Part shown: piece by piece, positions 40,892-48,927 of the stretch
How positions within the stretch are numbered: position 1 is the stretch's first letter
How the letters are laid out: every line of letters starts with the position of its first letter
Source of the DNA: Dehalococcoidia bacterium
GTDB taxonomy: Bacteria; Chloroflexota; Dehalococcoidia; Bin125
Direction of reading: 5' to 3'
DNA length: 51,391 nucleotides
Assembly (NCBI GenBank): GCA_022822855.1
Contig: JAJDYG010000024.1
Span: 1 to 51,391, forward strand
The notes under the pieces: generated by a model
Told to the model about the DNA's origin: nothing
Databases searched by the model: none
The model's input: only the letters and a program-made list of their open reading frames with translations
Made by a program: the position numbers and the translations under genes

Positions 40892-42079
40892 ATGTCCCTG
40901 CAGGAAGCTGCTTCGTCGGGTTCGTTCAACCCCCGCGCGGCGCAACCATCTGACGCTCAGAGAACCGATTCGCCGTATCATCCGCCGTCGGCGGATGACG
41001 CCGTCGATCAGGCGATGGCCGAACCGACCTCGCCATTCGCGAACCCGTATGACTTCCCGGCGGGCGCCGACGAGGCAGTCGCGGACGGCGGCGAGCCCGA
41101 CATGCGCGCGACCCGTCGTCGCGCCTGGACCGTGGTCGGCCTCGCGATCGTGATCCCGGCCGCCGTTGCCGGCGTCATCGCCTGGCAGATGTTCGGCACC
41201 GACCCCGAGCCCGCGCCGACGATCACGCGCGTCACGACCGCTCCGGCGGAAGTGGTCGCACAGCCGGTGCAGAGCAGCACCGCTCCCACCGAAGCCACCG
41301 CCTCCGCGACGGCAACGACGCCCACGAGCGCTGCGGAAACCACGACGCAGGCTGCGGCTGTGACGACCTCGACATCAGCCGCCGCGGCCGAGACCGAGGC
41401 CTCGGAAGCCGCCGTCGCGGCTGCAGAGCCTGCGGTCGATCTCTCATCGCTCGATCCCGCCGCCCGTCTGGCCGCCTGGACGGAGATCGAGACGATCCAG
41501 GTGCTGCCGGGTGAGACCCTCTGGCTCATCGCGCAGAACTATGACACGACGGTCTCCGCGATCGCCACGCTGAACAACATCAGCGATCCGTCGACGCTGA
41601 GCATCGGCCAGCAGTTGATGATCCCGGTTGGCTTCGCAGAAGAGATCGTTGCGACGCCCGCAGTGGCTGCCGAAGGCAGCGAAACCGCCGTTGCCGAGGA
41701 AGGCTCCGCCGGCGTTACGGCTGCCGTCGACGCCGAGGCTCTGCCGCTGAGCGGTGACCTGGCGAACTGGCACTCCATCGCGCCAGTCCTGATCGAGGAG
41801 GGTGACGGCCTCGCTGCGATTGCCGACGCAAACAACACCACGATCGAAGCGATCATGGCGCTCAACGGCATCACCGATCCGGACCTGATCCTGGTCGGCG
41901 ACACGTTGCTCGTCCCGGTCGGTTACCAGGGCGACGCCGGTATCGTGGCGGCTGCCCCGCAGGAGGCGACCTTGACGGCAGCCGATGAGGGCACGGCCGT
42001 CGCCTCATCCGAGGATCTGATGGAGGAAGAAGGAACGACCGGCGGCGCCGGTGAGGAAGAAGACCTGATGGAGGAGTAG
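40892..42079 (+). CDS. Membrane-anchored protein with two LysM domains
   Basis: 395 residues. An N-terminal cytoplasmic part of about 72 residues rich in Pro, Ala and acids leads to one membrane helix (about 79-98, VVGLAIVIPAAVAGVIAWQM). A long Ala/Thr/Glu-rich stalk follows (about 110-190). Two LysM domains (about 205-250 and 297-346) follow, the first with QVLPGETLWLIAQNYDTTV and the second with VLIEEGDGLAAIADANNTTI. The acidic C-terminus contains EDLMEEE repeated. GGGAGA precedes the ATG at 40892. It should bind glycan outside the cell; its strongly biased linker is typical of cell-surface stalks. The gene ends just before a strong hairpin terminator. Confidence 0.8.
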   Translation: MSLQEAASSGSFNPRAAQPSDAQRTDSPYHPPSADDAVDQAMAEPTSPFANPYDFPAGADEAVADGGEPDMRATRRRAWTVVGLAIVIPAAVAGVIAWQMFGTDPEPAPTITRVTTAPAEVVAQPVQSSTAPTEATASATATTPTSAAETTTQAAAVTTSTSAAAAETEASEAAVAAAEPAVDLSSLDPAARLAAWTEIETIQVLPGETLWLIAQNYDTTVSAIATLNNISDPSTLSIGQQLMIPVGFAEEIVATPAVAAEGSETAVAEEGSAGVTAAVDAEALPLSGDLANWHSIAPVLIEEGDGLAAIADANNTTIEAIMALNGITDPDLILVGDTLLVPVGYQGDAGIVAAAPQEATLTAADEGTAVASSEDLMEEEGTTGGAGEEEDLMEE

Positions 42080-42130
42080 CCAGCCGGACCACGCGCAACC
42101 ACGCGCACGTCAAATGGAGCGCACACTATA

Positions 42131-42186
42131 CGCGCCCTCGTTCCTTCGCAGTGTTGCGAGGAAGCGAGGGCGCGTTCGTGTTTCCG
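42131..42186 (+). terminator. Strong hairpin terminator between convergent genes
   Basis: CGCGCCCTCG (42131-42140) pairs with CGAGGGCGCG (42165-42174). Inside it TTCC pairs with GGAA and TCGCA with TGCGA (42146-42150, 42155-42159), around the loop GTGT with single-base bulges at 42145 and 42164. The total is 19 bp. A T-rich tail (TTCGTGTTT) follows on the plus strand. It ends the LysM gene and, being a dyad between convergent genes, may act on both strands. Confidence 0.85.
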
Positions 42187-42198
42187 TCGACCTGAGGG

Positions 42199-42594
42199 CT
42201 AGTCCTTCGAGTCGGGGGTGACGGTGCGCTCGGTGAAGCGCCACTGGCCGTCGATCTTCTTCAGGCTGTCGTTGTAGCGGCCGGTGATCACGCTGTTACC
42301 GCCTCCCGAGGCCGAGATCAGGTTCAGGTAGCAGGAGTGCGTCGCCTCGTCGCCGTCGCCGTCGACAACGTGATTGTTGGTCCAGTGCCGTCCGCCGGGG
42401 ACTGCTGAGGGGAAGTTGGCGGCAAACGCGGCCAATGCCGAATGACCGGTCACCGGCTGCGGGCCGCCGCCGTTGAAGATGCCGTCCTCGGCGAACGTAC
42501 CCGCCCAGGCCTCCGGGTCGCCGTAGTCGATCGCGTGGTTGTAGCGGGCCGCGAGCTGCAGGATTTCCAGGGTGTCGGCTGCGTCGAGTGCCAT
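42199..42594 (-). CDS. SnoaL/NTF2-like domain protein
   Basis: 131 residues, a cone-shaped alpha+beta barrel typical of the SnoaL-like polyketide cyclase, steroid isomerase and nuclear transport factor 2 group. LQLAARYNHAIDYGDPEAWAGTFAEDGIFN forms the N-terminal helices, and the GHSALAAF and RHWTNNHVV segments follow as usual. The reading frame remains open to 42888, overlapping the small gene upstream, but the ATG at 42594 is preceded by GGAAGGA and starts the conserved fold. These proteins bind small hydrophobic molecules, and some are dehydratases or isomerases; the function here is unknown. It is downstream of a 90-residue gene by 14 bp, with the terminator at its 3' end. Confidence 0.8.
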   Translation of the reverse strand: MALDAADTLEILQLAARYNHAIDYGDPEAWAGTFAEDGIFNGGGPQPVTGHSALAAFAANFPSAVPGGRHWTNNHVVDGDGDEATHSCYLNLISASGGGNSVITGRYNDSLKKIDGQWRFTERTVTPDSKD

Positions 42595-42608
42595 GTCGGT
42601 TCCTTCCG

Positions 42609-42881
42609 TTATTCCTTCTCGTTGTGTTCCGTGTCCTCGCGCAGGATAGCGAGGTCTCGTGAGACCTGGTCGACGGAACGATGCACGCCGTGCTCGAACA
42701 GCAGCAATGTGACCAGGTTGAGCGTGAGCGGCGATTCGGTCGAGTATTGATCGCGAATCCAGGAGGCCTGCGTCGCAGCATCGGCCTCCGCGGGGAACTC
42801 GGATCTCCGCGCTTGGACTGCTTCGAGCAACGCAGGCAGCCGCTCGGCTTCGTCCGCAGACAATCGAACTCGCGGGGGCAT
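42609..42881 (-). CDS. Small helical protein of unknown function
   Basis: 90 residues beginning MPPRVRLSADEAERLPAL; the frame continues upstream to 42995 but overlaps the divergent CoA-transferase. It is predicted helical with a leucine-rich segment (SPLTLNLVTLLLFEHGVHRSVDQVS) and an acidic end. I recognise no family. It is 14 bp before the NTF2-like gene on the same strand and divergent from the CoA-transferase across 63 bp. The codon positions look like those of neighbouring genes, which supports coding, but homologues would be needed to confirm it. Confidence 0.45.
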   Translation of the reverse strand: MPPRVRLSADEAERLPALLEAVQARRSEFPAEADAATQASWIRDQYSTESPLTLNLVTLLLFEHGVHRSVDQVSRDLAILREDTEHNEKE

Positions 42882-42944
42882 GAGGCAAAGGTATCCTGCC
42901 CGCGAACGGATACGAAGACGCGACCGAGGTGACGGGAATCGACC

Positions 42945-44129
42945 ATGCGGGGACCCCTGGACGGCTATCGGATTCTCGACTTCACCCGCTACCAACAGGG
43001 CCCGTACGCCACCGTGATGCTCTCCGACCTGGGCGCGGAGATCTGGAAGGTCGAGCCGCCCGGCGGCGATCCCGGTCGGGCCTCAGACCTATCCGGCGAC
43101 GGCTTTTCGCGCTACTTCGAGGCCCATGACCGAGGCAAGCGCTCGATCGTTCTCAACTTGCGCGATCCGGCCGCCGTCGAGGCAGCCTTGCGTATGGCCG
43201 AGCGCTGCGATGGCGTGATTGACAACTACCGTCCCGGCGTCATGGATCGACTCGGACTGAGCTACGGGAGGCTCAGCGCCAGGAACCCGAAGATTGTCAT
43301 GGTCTCGGCTTCGGCGTTCGGTTCCGAAGGACCGCAGGCCGGCGAGCCCGGCTACGACGTGATCGGCCAGGCCACCGGCGGCGTGATGACGCTGCAGGCG
43401 CTCGGCGGTGAGGCGGAACCGCGCACCCTGCCGGGCGGATTCGCCGACCAGGTCGGGGCGATGCAGGCCTGCATCGCGATGCTGGCCGGCCTGATCGCGG
43501 CGAAAGACTCCGGCCACGGACAACAGGTCGACGTCTCGCTGCTCGGCTCGCAGATCGCGCTGCAGTCCGTCTACATCACGGGATTCCTCAAGGACGGCCA
43601 GCAGCCCCACATGCGACGCCGGCGCATGCCCACGTTTACGTTCTACCAGGCGTCCGACGCTCGCTGGTTGGTGATCGGCGTCGTTGATCCAAGGAACTGG
43701 CGAGCGCTCTGCAGTTTGATGGGGCATGCCGAGTGGGAGACAGACGAACGCTTCGCGACCGCGCCGGCAAGAATGAAGCACACCGATGAACTTGAGGCGC
43801 TGCTCGAGGAGTGCTTCGCCAGCGCCGGCCGTGACGAGTGGCTGCGCCGCCTGCGCGAGGCCGACATTCCTGCTGCGCCGGTCAACGACTATGCCGATGT
43901 CGAGGCATCCGAACAGGTTTGGTCGAACGGCTACCTGACCGAGATAGACGATCCGCGCTACGGTACGCGCCGAGTCACCGGATTGCCGTGGAGCTTCTCG
44001 GCCACGCCCGGCGAGGTGCAGGGCCGTGCTCCCGAGCTGAACGCGGACGCGGACTCGATTCTGTCCGAGTGCGGCTATAGCGTTGACGACATCGCCCAGT
44101 TGCGCTCTTGCGGGGCGTTGCCGGCCTAG
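42945..44129 (+). CDS. Family III CoA-transferase (formyl-CoA-transferase type)
   Basis: 394 residues, CaiB/BaiF fold. LDGYRILDFTRYQQGPYATVMLSDLGAEIWKVEPPGGD at the N-terminus binds CoA. The aspartate that forms the acyl anhydride in formyl-CoA transferase (Asp169) corresponds to the D of GGFADQVGAMQACIAMLAGL. The region that carries the racemase histidine has GYDVIGQATGG instead, so this enzyme probably moves CoA between carboxylic acids, unlike the racemase-like gene at 14177. The substrate is unknown. It stands 19 bp before tldD on the same strand and is divergent from the small gene. Confidence 0.85.
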   Translation: MRGPLDGYRILDFTRYQQGPYATVMLSDLGAEIWKVEPPGGDPGRASDLSGDGFSRYFEAHDRGKRSIVLNLRDPAAVEAALRMAERCDGVIDNYRPGVMDRLGLSYGRLSARNPKIVMVSASAFGSEGPQAGEPGYDVIGQATGGVMTLQALGGEAEPRTLPGGFADQVGAMQACIAMLAGLIAAKDSGHGQQVDVSLLGSQIALQSVYITGFLKDGQQPHMRRRRMPTFTFYQASDARWLVIGVVDPRNWRALCSLMGHAEWETDERFATAPARMKHTDELEALLEECFASAGRDEWLRRLREADIPAAPVNDYADVEASEQVWSNGYLTEIDDPRYGTRRVTGLPWSFSATPGEVQGRAPELNADADSILSECGYSVDDIAQLRSCGALPA

Positions 44130-44148
44130 ACCCTGGAAAGACCTCCCG

Positions 44149-45615
44149 ATGAGCGACTCCCCGGCCGATGTGATCGGCTTCTACTCCACACAGTTGGGCG
44201 TCGACGAAGCAGCCGCCGAATCCGTCCTCTCTTCCGCCCTCGGACGCGGCGGCTCGTTCGCCGAGCTCTACTTCGAGCACAAGCGCTCGGGCTCGCTCAG
44301 CTTCGAGGACCAGCAAGTCAAGTCGACCCAGGCTTCGCTCTCGCAGGGAGTCGGCATTCGGGTCGTCGAGGGCGACGCGATCGGCTACGCCTACACCGAG
44401 GATCTGTCGCTCGACGCCATGCGCCGGGCCGCCGAAACCGCGGCCCAGATCGCGCATGGCAGCTCCGCGGCCGAACCGGTCGACGTGACCGCCGATTCGT
44501 ATCCTGCCGACCGCTACGCCATCGCCTCGCCAAGCACGGCGGTGGCGCTGAGCGAGAAGGTCGATCTGCTGCGGCGCGCCGACGATGCCGCGCGCGCGTA
44601 CCACCCCAGCGTTGCCCGGGTCGACGCGTCGATGGTTGACGAGGAGAAGCGCGTCCTGATCGTGCGCAGCGACGGACGCATGGTCGCCGACTATCAGCCG
44701 CTGCTGAGATTCAACGTCTCCTGCCTCTCTGAAGTCGACGGAGAACGCCGCAACGCCCGCTGGGGCGGCGGCGGACGCATGGGTATGGCTTACTTCGACG
44801 AACACTCGCCCGAGTCGTTGGCCGAAGAGGCCGCCCGCCAGGCAGTGTTGCAGCAGGAGGCGCGCGAAGCGCCGGCCGGGACACTGCCAGTCGTGCTCGC
44901 TGCCGGCGACTCGGGCATCCTGCTGCACGAGGCGGTCGGTCACGGACTCGAGGCCGACTTCAACCGCAAGGAGACCTCGAACTACTCGAACCGGATCGGG
45001 CAGTCGGTCGCATCCGAGCTGGTCACGGTGATTGACGACGCAACGCTCAACCTCTCCCGCGGCTCGGTGAACATCGACGATGAGGGCGAAGTGGCCGGAC
45101 ACAACCTGCTGATCGAAAACGGCCAACTGGCCGCCTACATGCAGGACCGGATCTCATCGGACCATTTCGGCGTCGCTCCCTCGGGCAACGGACGGCGGCA
45201 GTCCTTCCGCCATTCGCCCATGCCCCGTATGACCAACACCTACATGACCGCCGGTCAGGACGAGCCCGAAGATCTGATTCGTCGAGTGGACTACGGCATT
45301 TTCTGCAAGGCATTCAGCGGCGGACAGGTGAACATCACCAACGGCGACTTCGTCTTCTCGGTCACCGAGGGCTACCTGATCGAGAATGGACAGATCACCG
45401 CCCCGATTCGCGACGTCAACCTGATTGGCAACGGTCCCGATGTGCTCTCGAAGGTCACCGGCGTCGGTCACGACCTGGAGATGTCGGACGGACGCTGGAC
45501 TTGCGGCAAGTCCGGGCAGTCTGTGCCGGTCGGCGTCGGGATTCCGACGGTGCTGGTTTCGGGCATCACGGTCGGCGGCACGCAGATGCGCCCGGGCGCC
45601 GGAATGTCCGCCTGA
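44149..45615 (+). CDS. tldD: TldD-type metalloprotease subunit
   Basis: 488 residues. TldD carries the zinc motif HExxxH, seen here as ILLHEAVGHGLEADF (His260, Glu261, His265), the catalytic site for the TldD/TldE complex. The N-terminal part has the family pattern ELYFEHKRSGSLSFEDQQVKS and GVGIRVVEGD. The C-terminal half shows the QVNITNGDFVFSVTEGYLIENG and DGRWTCGKSGQSVPVGVG segments. In Escherichia coli, TldD/E processes the microcin B17 leader and degrades CcdA. ATG at 44149; the upstream frame is an overlap with the CoA-transferase. Its stop overlaps the ATG of tldE (TGATG), so the two subunits are coupled. Confidence 0.94.
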   Translation: MSDSPADVIGFYSTQLGVDEAAAESVLSSALGRGGSFAELYFEHKRSGSLSFEDQQVKSTQASLSQGVGIRVVEGDAIGYAYTEDLSLDAMRRAAETAAQIAHGSSAAEPVDVTADSYPADRYAIASPSTAVALSEKVDLLRRADDAARAYHPSVARVDASMVDEEKRVLIVRSDGRMVADYQPLLRFNVSCLSEVDGERRNARWGGGGRMGMAYFDEHSPESLAEEAARQAVLQQEAREAPAGTLPVVLAAGDSGILLHEAVGHGLEADFNRKETSNYSNRIGQSVASELVTVIDDATLNLSRGSVNIDDEGEVAGHNLLIENGQLAAYMQDRISSDHFGVAPSGNGRRQSFRHSPMPRMTNTYMTAGQDEPEDLIRRVDYGIFCKAFSGGQVNITNGDFVFSVTEGYLIENGQITAPIRDVNLIGNGPDVLSKVTGVGHDLEMSDGRWTCGKSGQSVPVGVGIPTVLVSGITVGGTQMRPGAGMSA

Positions 45616-46982
45616 TGGTTACGTCCAGGCTCTCGACAGAGCCCCTCGAGCTCGCCGCTCGACTGCTGGAGCTGGCTGAGTCGGCCGGCGCTGACCAGGC
45701 AGACGCAGTCGCGGTCAGCTCGACCAACGCGTCAACGACGGTGCGCAAGCAACAGATCGAGAAGGTCTCCGAGTCGACTTCACGTTCGGTCGGTCTACGC
45801 GTCATCCTCGATGGTCGTCAGGCGACCGTGTCGACCAGCGACGTCAGCGACGCGGCGCTGGTCGAGACCGTGCAGACGGCACTGGAACTGGCCAGGGTCT
45901 CCGAGCCCGACCCGTACGCCGGCCTCGCCGACCCGACGGAACAGGCCCGCAACGCGCCGCAACTCGCGCTGTTCGATGAGCGGATTCCCGAAGTCGACGG
46001 CGAGCATCGACTGGCGCAGGCGCTGGCCTGCGAGGAGTCGGCGCTCGGCGCGGATTCGCGAATCGTCAACAGCGGCGGAGCGACCTTCAGCACCAGTTTC
46101 AGCAGCTTCGCCCTGGTCGATTCGAACGGCTTCGCCGGCACCTACGCCGATACCTCGGCGTCGATGTGGGTTGAAGTGATGGCCCAGGAGGAGGACGGCC
46201 AGTTGCGGAATGCGGGCTGGTCGAGTTCCGAGCGCAGCCTGCATCGACTGGATCGGCCTGAGGATGTTGGTCGCGAGGCAGCAGCCCGGGCGCTGCGCCA
46301 GTTGGGAGCGTCGAAGGCGTCGACCTGCGAGGCGCCGGTCGTCTGGGAGCCGCGCATGGCTGCCGGACTGGCTGGAATCGTCGCGGGCGCGGCCAACGGT
46401 GAGGCGCTCTACCGCCGTGCCACGTTCCTCGCCGAGCGGCAGGACAGCGAAGTGGCATCGCCGCTGCTCACGATCGTCGATGACGCCACGCTCGCCAATC
46501 GTCTTGGTTCGCGGCCCTTCGATGGTGAAGGAGTTACCACGCGGCGCAATTCGCTGATCGAACGGGGCGTCTTCCAGGGTTTCCTCTTCGATTCCTACAA
46601 CGCCCGGCGGCTGGACGCGGCCAGCACGGGATCGGCCTGGCGCAGCGTCGGCGGACTCCCGCAGATCGGCAGCGGCAACCTCTCGATCGAGGCGGGCGAG
46701 ACTCCGCCGGAGCAGATCATTGCCGATGTCGACGACGGCCTCTATCTGACCACGCTGATGGGCTTCGGGATCAACTACACCACGGGCGACTTCTCGCGCG
46801 GCGCGGCCGGCATCTGGATTCGCAACGGCGAGTTAGCGGAGCCGGTCCAGGAGGTCAACGTGTCGGGAAGTCTGCTTGAGATGTTCCAACGCGTCGACGC
46901 GGTCGGCAATGACGCCCAGTGGTTCGGCGCCACATCGGCGCCGACGCTGCGCATGTCGAGGATGACCGTCAGCGGGGTCTGA
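45615..46982 (+). CDS. pmbA: TldE/PmbA-type subunit
   Basis: 455 residues, homologous to TldD but without HExxxH, as expected of the non-catalytic partner. Features are VSSTNASTTVRKQQIEKVSES at the N-terminus, VGLRVILDGRQATVSTSD, and the C-terminal IGSGNLSIEAGETPPEQIIADVDDGLYLTTLMGFGINYTTGDFSRGAAGIWIRNGELAEPVQEV. It forms a heterodimer with TldD to unfold and cut small or unfolded substrates. The start is ATG 45615, one base inside the tldD stop. No short peptide precursor for TldD/E is obvious in the neighbourhood. The following gene converges, 10 bp away. Confidence 0.94.
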   Translation: MVTSRLSTEPLELAARLLELAESAGADQADAVAVSSTNASTTVRKQQIEKVSESTSRSVGLRVILDGRQATVSTSDVSDAALVETVQTALELARVSEPDPYAGLADPTEQARNAPQLALFDERIPEVDGEHRLAQALACEESALGADSRIVNSGGATFSTSFSSFALVDSNGFAGTYADTSASMWVEVMAQEEDGQLRNAGWSSSERSLHRLDRPEDVGREAAARALRQLGASKASTCEAPVVWEPRMAAGLAGIVAGAANGEALYRRATFLAERQDSEVASPLLTIVDDATLANRLGSRPFDGEGVTTRRNSLIERGVFQGFLFDSYNARRLDAASTGSAWRSVGGLPQIGSGNLSIEAGETPPEQIIADVDDGLYLTTLMGFGINYTTGDFSRGAAGIWIRNGELAEPVQEVNVSGSLLEMFQRVDAVGNDAQWFGATSAPTLRMSRMTVSGV

Positions 46983-46992
46983 CCTCTATTGC

Positions 46993-47433
46993 CTATTGCT
47001 GATCTGAGGGCAGCCAGATCACGGCGGAAGATCTCACGCTGCGGTCGCCGGTTGCCTGCTCGACCCACAGCTCCAGGTTGACCTCTCGTCCGCTCTCAAC
47101 ATCCTCGACTCGGGTGACCTGTCCGCTGATCGTGAACGGATTGCCGTGGTAGTCGGGGCGCCGGAAGCCGGACTGCAGCCGGACGATCTTGCCGTCCGGC
47201 TTGGCTAGCTGGCGCAGATAAGCGAGCAGGAATGCGGACTTGTACTCGGCCGGGATGAGGGGTCGCTCGAGGCCGGTGGCGCGGGCGGCGACCGGGTCGA
47301 GGAAGATCGGGATGGCGAAGCCTGCTGCGCCGATGAACTTGGCCACGTCCATGATGCCGGGCGCGAGCGCGCGTTCGGGCAACGGCGTGCCCTCGGCCAA
47401 CTCGCCGAGGTCAACCAGTCGGGGCAGGGGCAC
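46993..47433 (-). CDS. MaoC-like hotdog-domain protein, catalytic D/H not conserved
   Basis: 146 residues with the MaoC/R-hydratase hotdog pattern. In active hydratases the loop reads S-G-D-x-N-P-I-H-x-D; here it is AAGFAIPIFLDP, so both the catalytic aspartate and histidine are missing (Phe in both places). The rest, LERPLIPAEYKSAFLLAYLRQLAK and FRRPDYHGNPFTISGQVT, fits the central helix and strands. Third of three hotdog genes in a minus-strand run, 14 bp after the second. Such an arrangement recalls the mycobacterial HadA-HadB-HadC dehydratases, but with no known active site. Role possibly structural, acyl-CoA binding or thioesterase-like. Confidence 0.75.
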   Translation of the reverse strand: MPLPRLVDLGELAEGTPLPERALAPGIMDVAKFIGAAGFAIPIFLDPVAARATGLERPLIPAEYKSAFLLAYLRQLAKPDGKIVRLQSGFRRPDYHGNPFTISGQVTRVEDVESGREVNLELWVEQATGDRSVRSSAVIWLPSDQQ

Positions 47434-47447
47434 GACGGTCGTCCGGC

Positions 47448-47864
47448 CTAGTCGAAAGCGATCGTTGCCGCGCCTCGGACCGAGCGGTCGCCCTGCGGAT
47501 TGTCGATGTGGATTTCCAGGTCGACCATCCTGCGGCCGTCAGCCTCGTAGGTGCGGGTGACCTCGCCGCCGAATGTCATCTCGGCGTTGTGGACGTCAGG
47601 GCGGCGGTGGTTGAGCTGGAGGCGGGTGATCTGGTTGCGGCCGAAGTGCCGGCGCAGGTACTGGTCGAGGAAGCCCTGCTTCATGTTGCCCGGCACGATC
47701 GGTCCGGGCAGGCCCATCTTCTCCTTGGCGAACTCCGGGTCGAGGAACTGCGGGCCGGCGTTGCCGGTCGCGTTGCAGAAACCGACAACCTGGTCGGTGG
47801 TCGGAGTGCGGTGCTCGGTCGGAAGCTCGACGCCTTCCTGGAGATCGTTGTACTCGTACGCCAT
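47448..47864 (-). CDS. MaoC-like hotdog-domain protein, catalytic D/H not conserved
   Basis: 138 residues. The hotdog pattern is clear: TTDQVVGFCNATGNAGPQFLDPEFAKEKMGLPGPIVPGNMKQGFLDQYLRRHF, aligned with the R-hydratase loop S-G-D-x-N-P-I-H; the aspartate is Asn and the histidine Phe. NHRRPDVHNAEMTFGGEVTR forms the next strands. The DPEFAK spacing and the general fold are otherwise those of MaoC. It is the middle gene of the trio and starts 7 bp after the upstream stop. In the HadABC analogy it would hold the catalytic position, so the missing residues matter; see findings. Confidence 0.78.
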   Translation of the reverse strand: MAYEYNDLQEGVELPTEHRTPTTDQVVGFCNATGNAGPQFLDPEFAKEKMGLPGPIVPGNMKQGFLDQYLRRHFGRNQITRLQLNHRRPDVHNAEMTFGGEVTRTYEADGRRMVDLEIHIDNPQGDRSVRGAATIAFD

Positions 47865-47871
47865 CGTCGTC

Positions 47872-48342
47872 CTACTCTCCGGTGTGGCGAGACTGGAAGT
47901 GGGTCACCGTGCGGCGCACTCGCGCGACTTCGACGGCGTCCTGGTTGGTGTAGACCCACTCGTGGTGGATGAACAGGGAGTGCCCGACTCGGCCGCCGAT
48001 GCGCTCCTGGATCTCCGCCAAGCGGGGCACGATGGTGAGTTGGTCGCCGAGATGGATGTCGGCCTTGACTTCCCAGGCGTCGGCCGCCATCAACGCGCGT
48101 TCGGGGGCGTCCGGAACCTCGAGTTGGCGCTGCGAGGTGCTTGTGGTCAGCAGCGCATAGGTCGGGATCGGGTACTCCTGGTCGCCCGCTTCGACCGCGG
48201 CGAGCAAGTCCTGATCGTCCTCATCGAGCGCGTGCATCAGCCGAAGCACGAGTTCCTTGTCGACCGTCACTTCGCGCGGCTCGCCCTCGGTCCCGATGGC
48301 TGCTTCCATCGCAGGCGTGATCAGACTCTCGTCATCGCTCAT
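47872..48342 (-). CDS. FAS1-like/MaoC N-terminal hotdog-domain protein
   Basis: 156 residues, first gene of the hotdog trio. It matches the N-terminal, non-catalytic hotdog domain (MaoC_dehydrat_N/FAS1-like) that pairs with a catalytic MaoC domain: EYPIPTYALLTTSTSQRQLEVPDAPERALMAADAWEVKADIHLGDQLTIVPRLAEIQERIG, then GHSLFIHHEWVYTNQDAVEVARVRRTVTHF. In mycobacteria the comparable HadA pairs with HadB. The order here is N-domain, MaoC, MaoC, matching HadA-HadB-HadC in size (156, 138, 146). Its own start ATG at 48342 stands 92 bp after the DinB-like gene, so it may have a promoter there. Confidence 0.75.
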   Translation of the reverse strand: MSDDESLITPAMEAAIGTEGEPREVTVDKELVLRLMHALDEDDQDLLAAVEAGDQEYPIPTYALLTTSTSQRQLEVPDAPERALMAADAWEVKADIHLGDQLTIVPRLAEIQERIGGRVGHSLFIHHEWVYTNQDAVEVARVRRTVTHFQSRHTGE

Positions 48343-48434
48343 GGTTGACTCTCTTCAAGGGCCGGAATGGCCGTCGCAAGCTGCATCAAGTATCGCCTGA
48401 GACCGGCTCAGGCGCTACGGGAGTGATGTTGCCC

Positions 48435-48896
48435 TTAGTGTTCGCCACCGAGGAACAGATCCACGTCCTCACAGTGCTCCGCGTAGTGGTGGGTGACGAC
48501 TCCCTCGACCATTCGGTTGATCGTCTTGCCCTCGCCGAAGCGTGCCGGATCGACCTCGCCGACGGCGGCGAGGAACTGCTTGTGGCCCTCGTCGAAGGCG
48601 GCGCGAGCCTCGTCGTAACTCTGATCTCCGCGCTCGGCGACGAAGCCCGGGTTCCAGTCTTCGGGATTGGAATAGTCGACGCCCTCAGGCGTGGGCCGCT
48701 GCCCGGCGTTCATGCGCTCGACGGCGGTCGTCATCTCGGTCAGCCAGCCGTGCATGTGCTGCAGCATTTGCGCGACCGACCATTCGCCGATCGCGCCTTC
48801 CCAGGATCCGTGCGCTTCGTCGATCCGGTTGAGCCGCTCGTCGAGTGAATCCTTCGCTTCCGTCATCGCAGCCAGCGTCGAAGCGCGGTCCGTCAT
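48435..48896 (-). CDS. DinB/ClbS-like four-helix-bundle protein
   Basis: 153 residues. The DinB-type fold is suggested by the histidines MLQHMHGWL near residue 48 and THHYAEHCEDVDLF near the C-terminus, which bind a divalent metal in this superfamily (DinB, mycothiol-dependent enzymes, ClbS/DfsB). WSVAQMLQHMHGWLTEM and a long central linker (NPEDWNPGFVAER) recall ClbS/DUF1706. ClbS is a colibactin-resistance hydrolase; here the substrate is unknown. It starts with ATG at 48896 and lies 31 bp after the metallo-hydrolase stop, so it may be in the same operon. Confidence 0.75.
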   Translation of the reverse strand: MTDRASTLAAMTEAKDSLDERLNRIDEAHGSWEGAIGEWSVAQMLQHMHGWLTEMTTAVERMNAGQRPTPEGVDYSNPEDWNPGFVAERGDQSYDEARAAFDEGHKQFLAAVGEVDPARFGEGKTINRMVEGVVTHHYAEHCEDVDLFLGGEH

Positions 48897-48927
48897 TGCG
48901 ACCCTCCTCCTTGGAAATGCCGTTGGT

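Noticed and set aside
14177..44129. The two CoA-transferase genes as one pathway
   Set aside because: They are 28 kb apart, belong to different subgroups by active-site motifs and have unrelated neighbours.
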